Origin: Marimonas lutisalis
GTDB taxonomy: Bacteria; Pseudomonadota; Alphaproteobacteria; Rhodobacterales; Rhodobacteraceae
Length of the DNA: 64,000 nt
Assembly (NCBI RefSeq): GCF_005434965.1
Contig: NZ_SKCI01000001.1
Coordinates: 1 to 64,000, forward strand
Reading direction: 5' to 3'
This document shows, one piece after another, positions 57,011 through 64,000 of this stretch; position 1 is the stretch's first letter, and each line of letters opens with the position of its first letter. The notes under the pieces were generated by a model. The model did no database searches. It saw only the letters and a list, made by a program, of their open reading frames with translations, and was not told where the DNA came from. Position numbers and translations under genes: made by a program.

Positions 57011-57324
57011 GGCGGGCACTCCTTGGATCGCGGTGAGTCATAGGCGGCGGCGCGGGCAGGCTCAAGGTACAAACCCCGCCCCCTTGTCGGCGCGCCCACC
57101 CGCCTACCCCGCGCCGGCAAGGGGGTGGGAGCCGGTCGCGCCCGCCCACGCAAGGGCACCGGGGCGCGTGGCGCGAGGGCATATGCCGTTCTTTCTTGGC
57201 AAAAATACTCATTGCCCCGGTCGTGCCGGGCTCCGCGCATAGGGGCGGGCGGCAGATTGCGGTCTGGCCTGGGCCGCGGCGCGAGCCGCGGCCCCGCCGC
57301 GACGCGCTTGCGCGGCGCAATACC
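57011..57324. other. intergenic region with repeat arm
   Basis: About 315 bp. It has the single arm TTTCTTGGCAAAAATACTC near 57190 and a GC-rich segment ending GCGCGGCGCAATACCTCAG at the DUF2948 stop. This composite is similar in order to 47386-47531. Confidence 0.5.
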
Positions 57325-57795
57325 TCAGTCTTCGGGATGCTGCGGCGCGTTGTGCGAGACGGCGCGGTAAGGTCGGGTGACATCCTTGAGACGGACTTCG
57401 AGCGCTTCGGCTTCGAGCCGCAGCGCACCGTCTCCGGCAAGGGTCAGCAGCACCGCGCCCGTGCCGTCCTCGCCGGGCGCCCAGTCGACCGACAGGAGCG
57501 ACAGGATCAGGTCCTTGTCCGAGCGGTCGACGCCCTGGCTCAGCACCCTTTGCACGCCCTCGACCACCAGCAGGGATTGCACCCGCTCGGGTCCATGCCT
57601 GTCGCGGCCGCCGTCTTCCCAGCGGAAGCGGTTGAGAAGAATGGCAAAGCGCCGCTGGCGCGGCTGCCAGAGCATTTCGGTGATCGGGAACACGGCATCC
57701 TGCACCAGCGAGGATATCACCCGCAGGTCATCCGCATCCAGCGCGCCGAGATCCAGCGGCGCCTCGCGTCCGTCTTCGAAACTTGCGTCGCTCAC
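57325..57795 (-). CDS. DUF2948-family protein
   Basis: This 156-residue conserved alphaproteobacterial protein is usually found between murA and hisD, as here. The [20 protein letters not shown] and [12 protein letters not shown] segments are typical. GTG 57795 overlaps the murA stop. Function unknown. Confidence 0.9.
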   Translation of the reverse strand: MSDASFEDGREAPLDLGALDADDLRVISSLVQDAVFPITEMLWQPRQRRFAILLNRFRWEDGGRDRHGPERVQSLLVVEGVQRVLSQGVDRSDKDLILSLLSVDWAPGEDGTGAVLLTLAGDGALRLEAEALEVRLKDVTRPYRAVSHNAPQHPED

Positions 57796-59060
57796 TCGGC
57801 CTTCACCCTTTCGATCTTTGCGCCCACGCCTTCGAGCTTGCGCACCACATGCTCATATCCGCGGTCGAGATGGTAGACGCGGCTGACCACGGTTTCGCCC
57901 TCGGCCGCCAGCCCGGCGAGGATCAGCGACACGCTGGCGCGCAGGTCGGTGGCCATCACCGGCGCGCCCTTCAGGCGCTCGACGCCATGCACGGTGGCGG
58001 TGCCGCCATGCACTTCGATCTGCGCGCCCATGCGCATCAGTTCGGGTGCATGCATGAAGCGGTTTTCAAAGATTTTCTCTTCCAGCACCGAGGTGCCCTC
58101 GGCGGTGCAAAGCAGCGCCATCATCTGCGCCTGCAGGTCGGTGGGAAACCCCGGGAAGGGTTCGGTTGTCACGTCCACGGCGGCAACGCGGCCATTGCGG
58201 CGGCGCACCTTGAGGCCACGGTCGGTCTCGGTCACGTCGATTCCGGCCTGGTCGAGCTTCTCGACGAAGCTTTCGACGAGATGCAGCTTGCCGCCGAGGC
58301 ATTCGACCTCGCCGCCGGCGATGGCGGGGGCCAGCATGTAGGTGCCCAGTTCGATCCGGTCGGTCACCACCGGGTGGGTGGCGCCCGACAGGCGGTCGAC
58401 GCCTTCAATCGTGATCGTCGAGGTGCCATCGCCCTCGATCCGGGCGCCCATCTTGCGCAGGCAGGTGGCGAGATCGACGATCTCGGGTTCGCGCGCGGCG
58501 TTTTTCAGCACCGTCGTGCCCTTGGCCAGCGTCGCCGCCATCAGCACGTTTTCGGTGGCCCCGACCGAGGCGAAGGAAAACTCGACCGTGGCGCCCTTGA
58601 GCCCGCCCGGCGCCTTGGCATGCAGGTACCCGTCGCGCAGTTCGATCTCGGCGCCGAGCGCTTCGAGGCCGTGGATGTGCAGGTCCATCGGGCGGGCGCC
58701 GATGGCGCAACCACCGGGCAGCGACACCACCGCCTGCCCAAGCCGCGCCAGCATCGGGCCCAGCACCAGGTTCGAGGCGCGCATCTTGCGCACGATGTCA
58801 TAGTCAGCGACGTGGTTCGTCAGGTCATGGCTGGACATCGCCAGAACCTGGCCGTCCTGCAGCGAGGTGACCTCGGCGCCAAGCGATTGCAGCAGGGTGG
58901 ACATGGTGCGGATGTCCGAAAGCCGCGGCGCGTTGGTCAGCGTCAGCGGTTCTTCGCTGAGCAGCGTTGCGGGCATGAGCGTGAGGCAGGCGTTCTTGGC
59001 CCCGGCGATGGGAATTTCTCCGCTGAGTTCGCCGTTGCCGGTGACGATGATCTGGTCCAT
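57792..59060 (-). CDS. murA: UDP-N-acetylglucosamine 1-carboxyvinyltransferase
   Basis: This 422-residue first committed enzyme of peptidoglycan synthesis has the active-site cysteine C118 ([16 protein letters not shown]), a K/N pair in [13 protein letters not shown], and normal length. ATG 59060 ([10 protein letters not shown]). Confidence 0.97.
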   Translation of the reverse strand: MDQIIVTGNGELSGEIPIAGAKNACLTLMPATLLSEEPLTLTNAPRLSDIRTMSTLLQSLGAEVTSLQDGQVLAMSSHDLTNHVADYDIVRKMRASNLVLGPMLARLGQAVVSLPGGCAIGARPMDLHIHGLEALGAEIELRDGYLHAKAPGGLKGATVEFSFASVGATENVLMAATLAKGTTVLKNAAREPEIVDLATCLRKMGARIEGDGTSTITIEGVDRLSGATHPVVTDRIELGTYMLAPAIAGGEVECLGGKLHLVESFVEKLDQAGIDVTETDRGLKVRRRNGRVAAVDVTTEPFPGFPTDLQAQMMALLCTAEGTSVLEEKIFENRFMHAPELMRMGAQIEVHGGTATVHGVERLKGAPVMATDLRASVSLILAGLAAEGETVVSRVYHLDRGYEHVVRKLEGVGAKIERVKAE

Positions 59061-59061
59061 T

Positions 59062-59220
59062 TCAACTGCCCTCGTTCTTGCTGCCGCTGGTTTTTTCCCC
59101 ATTGCGCGCACGGGCCTGGGCCTTGCGCCGGGCCATGTTGGCCTTGAGCGCGGCCTTGAGCCGGTCGTCGCGGCTTTCTTTCGGCGGCGTGCCTTTGGGG
59201 GGCGGTGATTTACCTGTCAT
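59062..59220 (-). CDS. small basic hypothetical protein
   Basis: This 52-residue, lysine- and arginine-rich protein ([20 protein letters not shown]) lies one base upstream of murA and is apparently co-transcribed. Short proteins of this type before murA occur in relatives. Function unknown. Confidence 0.7.
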   Translation of the reverse strand: MTGKSPPPKGTPPKESRDDRLKAALKANMARRKAQARARNGEKTSGSKNEGS

Positions 59221-59319
59221 GCAGACCTCATAAAGGAGGTGCGAAAAACAGTCCAGATTGGCCTTGCACAAGGGGCGATTTGCGTCTAATGACCGCCCAC
59301 GCGTTCAGACGCCCAAGGC

Positions 59320-59394
<75 letters not shown>

Positions 59395-59526
59395 TTTCTT
59401 TTCCCGCATAGAAAGCACCCCGGCGGCGTATCTTGGACCGCGCGGTTTCCGGTGATTTGCAAAGACGTAAACGCAAACGGCCCCGCTCGGCAGGGGCGAG
59501 GTCGTGGAGCGATTATTCTGCCGCGC

Positions 59527-62500
59527 TCAGGTCTTGAAGACGCGGTAGATCGCCGGGATTACCAGCACCGTCAGCAAGGTGGAGCTGAGCAGCCCGAACA
59601 GGAGCGAGATGGCGAGGCCCTGGAAGATCGGGTCTGCCAGGATCACCGCGGCGCCGATCATTGCCGCGATCGCCGTCAGCAGGATCGGCTTGAAGCGGAT
59701 CGCACCTGCTTCGAGGATGATCTCGGTCATCGGTTTGTCCGCGGGGTCTTCGTGGCGGATGAAATCGACCAGCAGGATCGAGTTGCGCACGATGATGCCG
59801 GCGAGCGCAATGAAGCCGATCATCGAGGTGGCCGAGAAGGGTGCCGACAGGAGCCAGTGACCGCCGATGATCCCGAGGAAAGTGAGCGGGATCGGCGTAA
59901 GGATCACCAGCGGCAGGCGGAAGCTGCCGAACTGGGCGACAACGAGGATGTAGATGCCCAGAAGCGCCACGGCAAAGGCCGCGCCCATGTCGCGGAAGGT
60001 GATCCAGGTGACCTCCCATTCGCCGTCCCACAGAAGCGTCACGGCGCGGTCATCCTCGGGCTGGCCATTGAGGCGGATCGTGGGCTTGGTGCCCTCGTCC
60101 CACTCCATCTTGTCGATTTCCTCGGCCACGGCGAGCATGCCGTAGAGCGGCGCCTCGAACTCACCCGCCAGTTCGGCCATGACCATTTCGGCATAGCGGC
60201 CGTTGTGGCGGAAGATCGGGTGCGAGGCCTTTTCTTCGCGGATCTCGATCACATCGCCGAGTTCGACCACCCCGCGCGCGCCGGGCAGCACGTTGGCGGG
60301 GATGGGCGTAGACAGGAAGCGTTCGTCGACCACGCGGTCCGAGCGGTCGCGCTCGACCCGGATGGGGATCGGGCGGCGGCCGTCTTCGCGATGCGAATAG
60401 CCCACCGTCGCGCCGCCGTTGAGGATAGCGAGCGTATCGAACACATCCTGTTCCTGCACCTGGTGAAATTCGAGCTGGTCGCTTGAAATCGTCGCGCGCA
60501 GGCGGCGGGGCTGGGTGCCGAAGCTGTCGTCGACATCGACGATATAGGGCACGGCCTCGAACGCTTGGCGGACCTTGCTGGCCACCTCGCGGCGGGTTTC
60601 GCCGTCGGGGCCATAGACCTCGGCCAGCAGGGTGGCGATCACCGGCGGGCCGGGGGGCGGCTCGACCGTTTTCAGAACGGTGCCGTCGGGCACGTCAAGC
60701 TTCAGGATGCGTTCGCGGATTTCCAGCGCGATATCGTGGCTGGTGCGCTCGCGGTGGTGCTTGGCCGCGAGGTTGATCTGCACGTCACCCATCTGCGGCT
60801 GGTTGCGCAGGTAGTAGTGGCGCACCAGGCCATTGAAGTTGAACGGTGCGGCCGAGCCGGCATGGGTCTGGGTCGAGATCACCTCGGGGAGTTGCAGCAC
60901 TTCGGCGGCGACGGCCTGCGCGACGGCGTCTGTCTCTTCGACGGACGAGCCTTCGGGCAGGTCGATCACGACACTGAGTTCGGACTTGTTGTCGAACGGC
61001 AGGAGCTTGACCGTCACGCCCTTGGTGTAGAGCAGGCCGAGCGAGCCGAAAGAGGCCGCCGCGGTGATCAACAGGAACATGAGCGCGCCGGTCTTGGTTT
61101 TCAGGACTGGGCGGGCCACGGCCGCGTAGAGCCGGCCGAGCGTGCCACCGGGGTGGCCGCCGAATTCGTCGTCATGGGCGTGGGCCGACATATCGGCCTT
61201 GCCTGCGAATTTCAGCATCAGCCAGGGCGTGATCATCACCGCAACGAAGAAGGAGAAGATCATTGCGGCCGAGGCGTTTGCCGGGATCGGCGACATGTAG
61301 GGGCCCATCAGGCCCGAGACGAAGAGCATCGGCAGAAGCGCCGCCACCACGGTGAGCGTGGCGACGATGGTAGGGTTGCCCACCTCGGCCACGGCGCGGA
61401 TCGCCTTTTCGACGCGGCTGGCCTTGTCCTTCATCGCCCAGTGGCGGGCGATGTTCTCGATCACCACGATGGCGTCATCGACGAGGATACCGATCGAGAA
61501 GATGAGCGCGAAGAGAGACACCCGGTTGAGCGTGTAGCCCATGACGTAGGCGGCAAAGAGGGTGAGCAGGATGGTGACCGGGATCACCACCGCCACGACA
61601 ATGGATTCGCGCCAGCCGATCGAGATGAGCACGAGGACCACGATCGACACGGTGGCAAGGCCAAGGTGGAACAACAGTTCGTTGGCCTTTTCGTTGGCGG
61701 TTTCGCCATAGTCGCGCGTCACTTCGAGCTGGATGGTCGAGGGGATCATCTCGGATTTGAGCATCTCGACGCGGTGCAGGATTTCCTCGGCCACGACGAC
61801 GGCGTTGGCGCCGGCACGTTTCGCGATGGCAAGCGTCACCGCGGGGGTGCGGTGGATGTTGCCGTTCGCGTCCTTGATGACGTTGGCGACCATGTTGTCG
61901 GAGGTGTCGGGCACGTAGGAGACATCGGCCACGTCGCGGACATAGACCGGGCGGTTGTCGCGCGAGGTCAGCAGCAGGTTGCCGATTTCGGCCGGCGCCT
62001 GCAGCGTTTCACCGGCGACAAGCGCGATCTGGTCACCGTTGTCGCGGACATTGCCGGTGGAAAACGCCTTGTTGGCCATCTGCACCTTGCCGGCGAGCTG
62101 TTGCAGCGTCACGCCGTAGAGCGCCAGGCGCTCGGGGTCGGGGGCGATGCGGATTGCCTCGGGGCTGTCACCGACAAGGTAGGTGAGGCCCACGTTGTCG
62201 ATCTTGGCGACCTCGACCTGCAATTCGCGGGCGATGCGGGTGATATCGTTGGCGTTCACGCCGGTTTCGCCGGGCTTCCCGGACAGCGTTAGCGAGACGA
62301 TGGCCACGTCGTCGATGCCGCGGCCGACGATCAGGGGTTCGTCGATGCCGACCGGGATGCGGTCCATGTTCGAGCGGACCTTGTCATGCACGCGCAGGAT
62401 GGCGGTGTCGGCCGAGGTGCCGACAAGGAAGCGCGCTGTGACCATGGCGTAATCGTCCATCGAGGACGAGTAGACATGTTCCACGCCGTTGATGCCCTGA

Positions 62501-62748
62501 ACGATGGTTTCCATCGGTTCGGTCACCAGTTTCACCGCGTCTTCGGCGCGCAGGCCGGGGGCCTGGATATGGATATCGACCAGCGGCACGGAGATCTGCG
62601 GCTCTTCCTCGCGCGGGAGCGAAATGAGCGCGACGAGGCCCACCGCGAGCGCGGCGAGGATCATCAGGGGTGTCAGCGGAGACTGGATAAAGCCGCGGGT
62701 CAGCCCCCCGGCAATGCCGAGCGGTTTGGATTCGGGTGCGTCGCTCAT
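59527..62748 (-). CDS. RND-family efflux permease
   Basis: This 1073-residue inner-membrane proton-driven pump has the 1+5 / 1+5 helix layout with two large periplasmic loops. The TM4 motif GILVDDAIVVIENIARH supplies the proton-relay aspartates. It resembles AcrB/MexF-like drug pumps rather than heavy-metal pumps, though substrate is unknown. It lies one base after the stop of the adaptor gene. Confidence 0.95.
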   Translation of the reverse strand: MSDAPESKPLGIAGGLTRGFIQSPLTPLMILAALAVGLVALISLPREEEPQISVPLVDIHIQAPGLRAEDAVKLVTEPMETIVQGINGVEHVYSSSMDDYAMVTARFLVGTSADTAILRVHDKVRSNMDRIPVGIDEPLIVGRGIDDVAIVSLTLSGKPGETGVNANDITRIARELQVEVAKIDNVGLTYLVGDSPEAIRIAPDPERLALYGVTLQQLAGKVQMANKAFSTGNVRDNGDQIALVAGETLQAPAEIGNLLLTSRDNRPVYVRDVADVSYVPDTSDNMVANVIKDANGNIHRTPAVTLAIAKRAGANAVVVAEEILHRVEMLKSEMIPSTIQLEVTRDYGETANEKANELLFHLGLATVSIVVLVLISIGWRESIVVAVVIPVTILLTLFAAYVMGYTLNRVSLFALIFSIGILVDDAIVVIENIARHWAMKDKASRVEKAIRAVAEVGNPTIVATLTVVAALLPMLFVSGLMGPYMSPIPANASAAMIFSFFVAVMITPWLMLKFAGKADMSAHAHDDEFGGHPGGTLGRLYAAVARPVLKTKTGALMFLLITAAASFGSLGLLYTKGVTVKLLPFDNKSELSVVIDLPEGSSVEETDAVAQAVAAEVLQLPEVISTQTHAGSAAPFNFNGLVRHYYLRNQPQMGDVQINLAAKHHRERTSHDIALEIRERILKLDVPDGTVLKTVEPPPGPPVIATLLAEVYGPDGETRREVASKVRQAFEAVPYIVDVDDSFGTQPRRLRATISSDQLEFHQVQEQDVFDTLAILNGGATVGYSHREDGRRPIPIRVERDRSDRVVDERFLSTPIPANVLPGARGVVELGDVIEIREEKASHPIFRHNGRYAEMVMAELAGEFEAPLYGMLAVAEEIDKMEWDEGTKPTIRLNGQPEDDRAVTLLWDGEWEVTWITFRDMGAAFAVALLGIYILVVAQFGSFRLPLVILTPIPLTFLGIIGGHWLLSAPFSATSMIGFIALAGIIVRNSILLVDFIRHEDPADKPMTEIILEAGAIRFKPILLTAIAAMIGAAVILADPIFQGLAISLLFGLLSSTLLTVLVIPAIYRVFKT

Positions 62749-62749
62749 C

Positions 62750-63754
62750 TCAGTGGCCCTCGCTCGGTGTGTATTCGGCCTCGACCGTGGGGACGATCAC
62801 TTCGCCGGCCGAAAGGCCCGAAAGCACATCGACCATGTCGCGGCCGTCGATCACGTGATGTTCGCCCGGCACGATGGTACGCAGCGCGGTGTGATCGCCG
62901 GATTTTACGGTGACGAAATCGAGCCCCATGCGGGTGGCGACCATGTCGGCGGGCACGAGGAGCGCGCGGGTTTCGCCGACCGGAAGGCGGACGAGCACGC
63001 GCGCATCGACATAGCGCGCGCTCATACCCTCGACCTCGACATCGGAAATGACGCGGCCGTTTTCGATCTGCGGATAGACCTTGGCGAGCCGCCCGGTGCG
63101 GGTTTCGCCGGCCTCTTCGATCTGGATGTCGGCGCCTTCTTTCAGGAACGCGGCGTGGCGCTCGGGCACGGCAAGGCGCAGGAAGAAGCCGCCGCCGCCG
63201 ATGATCGCCACAGGCTCGCCCGGCATGACAACCGAGCCAGTGGTGACAGGCACGTTGAGGACGCGGCCCGAGATGGGGGCGAGAACCGCGCCTTCGGCGG
63301 CGCGTTCCTCGACCACGCGTTTTTCGGCTTCGGTCGCCTCGATCTGGTTTTCCAGAACGTCGACCTGGGTGCGCAGGGCATCAAGCCGCTGCACGGTGGT
63401 GACGCCGCGCGCGAGCAGGTCTTCGCCGCGGGTCAGTTCGGTCTGGGCATTTTCAAGCTGGGATTTGAGGGCGCCGATCTGGGCCTCGATCGATTCGAGC
63501 TGAAGGGCGAGCTTGGCATCGTAGATCGTGGCGATCTGCTGGCCCTCGGTCACGTCGGTGCCCTCGGAAACGCTGATTTCGGTCAGGGTGCCGCCGATAC
63601 GCGAGCGGGCCGGCACATTGTCGCGTGCCTCGACCTTGCCGAAGACGGCCTTCCATTCGGTGACGGTGGCCTGAACGACGGCCTCTTCGCCGTGGGCAGG
63701 GGTGATGAAGGGCAGCAGAGCCCCAATGACGGCGGCGAAAACGTTCATGCGCAT
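62750..63754 (-). CDS. RND periplasmic adaptor (membrane fusion protein)
   Basis: This 334-residue protein has an export signal (FAAVIGALLPFITPAHG), a lipoyl-like barrel (SRIGGTLTEISVSEGTDV) split by a coiled-coil hairpin (residues about 85-155), and a beta-barrel part. It joins the permease to an outer-membrane channel not present here. ATG 63754 (MRMNVFAAV) is preferred; a TTG start at 63817 would extend it by 21 residues. Confidence 0.92.
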   Translation of the reverse strand: MRMNVFAAVIGALLPFITPAHGEEAVVQATVTEWKAVFGKVEARDNVPARSRIGGTLTEISVSEGTDVTEGQQIATIYDAKLALQLESIEAQIGALKSQLENAQTELTRGEDLLARGVTTVQRLDALRTQVDVLENQIEATEAEKRVVEERAAEGAVLAPISGRVLNVPVTTGSVVMPGEPVAIIGGGGFFLRLAVPERHAAFLKEGADIQIEEAGETRTGRLAKVYPQIENGRVISDVEVEGMSARYVDARVLVRLPVGETRALLVPADMVATRMGLDFVTVKSGDHTALRTIVPGEHHVIDGRDMVDVLSGLSAGEVIVPTVEAEYTPSEGH

Positions 63755-63838
63755 GTGATCATGTCCCCGGTTGCGTGCGTGATGGCTAACATATGCAATT
63801 TTTGATATGTATTGCAAGCCCTGGTGTTGGATTGCTTG

Positions 63839-63852
63839 ACCGACCGGTCGGT
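63839..63852. promoter_or_regulatory. TetR-type operator upstream of the RND operon
   Basis: ACCGACCGGTCGGT is a perfect 14-bp palindrome 85 bp before the adaptor start. It resembles operators of TetR regulators that repress RND pumps; the regulator is probably encoded just beyond 64000. Confidence 0.55.
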
Positions 63853-64000
63853 TTTATGTTTGATTAAATAATGCATGCTCAGTCGGGATGGCAGATTCGC
63901 AGAGTGTGTGGCCGAGGTAGTGTGCCACTTTTTTCATGGCGTTTACAAACACCGCCGAAAAATATATGTATGCTTACTAATATGCATCAGGGGAGGAGAG

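Noticed and set aside
60565-62292. 575-codon plus-strand frame opposite the RND permease
   Set aside because: Low-complexity composition (G, D, H, R rich) and no domain; the permease on the other strand is intact.

Overview
The window reads as a chromosome segment of a marine alphaproteobacterium of the Rhodobacterales (Roseobacter/Paracoccus-like). The evidence is the hisD - DUF2948 - murA and UPF0262 / low-molecular-weight phosphatase blocks on the right, the Paracoccus-type nir gene order (nirI next to a divergent nirSECF-DL-GHJN), and the moderately high GC content. By eye, base composition changes: about the first 13.7 kb is the least GC-rich, the denitrification block is intermediate, and the part right of 45.4 kb is most GC-rich and holds housekeeping genes.

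Layout. 1-700: remnants of a mobile element, ending in a 73-bp sequence that recurs at 13617. 714-4523: a response regulator facing a large PDZ/multi-TM histidine kinase tail to tail, and an exported rhodanese. 5146-9196: a TetR repressor with its own operator, an Ohr peroxidase, an alkenal-reductase-like enzyme and an acyl-CoA synthetase. 9506-9657: a duplicated tRNA-Gly promoter plus 5' half-gene, followed at once by a tyrosine integrase, an unknown gene, an excisionase-like HTH protein and a P4/D5-type primase-helicase (to 13487). 14164-35338: an almost complete nitrite-to-N2O denitrification supercluster. It holds an HPP membrane protein, a minus-strand operon nirS-E-C-F-DL-G-H-J-N-cbiX-small membrane protein, a plus-strand nirI-nnrS-nirX, norCBQDEF, and a DNR/NNR-type Crp/Fnr regulator. 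36283-44685: a catabolic block with a ureohydrolase, a MoaF/SnoaL-like fusion, a TctABC-type carboxylate transporter, an aldehyde dehydrogenase and an AraC regulator. 45132-45342: an intact tRNA-Gly(TCC) followed by a 3' fragment of a different tRNA-Gly. 45446-63754: ABC exporter, ornithine-cyclodeaminase-like enzyme, GNAT, SnoaL-like protein, BenE transporter, LuxR/FAD monooxygenase/DUF2783 unit, phosphatase, UPF0262, a second rhodanese, hisD, DUF2948, murA, tRNA-Thr and an RND efflux pair.

How the parts fit. NirS reduces nitrite to NO. NirE, CbiX, NirDL/G/H, NirJ, NirF and NirN cover most of the route from uroporphyrinogen III to heme d1; only a precorrin-2 dehydrogenase is not seen here. 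NorCB reduces NO to N2O, with NorQ/D/E/F as accessory proteins. Two near-identical FNR/NNR-type boxes (TTGAC-N4-GTTAA), centred 71.5 bp before the nirS and norC start codons, and the linked regulator gene suggest one NO-responsive regulon. No nos genes are present in the window.

The main observation is that the 35.5 kb from the integrase to the tRNA-Gly gene, including the whole denitrification supercluster, lies between 152-bp direct repeats (one mismatch) that contain a tRNA-Gly half-gene. A further tRNA 3' fragment at 45297 and the second direct-repeat pair (524/13617) suggest repeated insertion at this tRNA. The region therefore looks like a transferable denitrification island.
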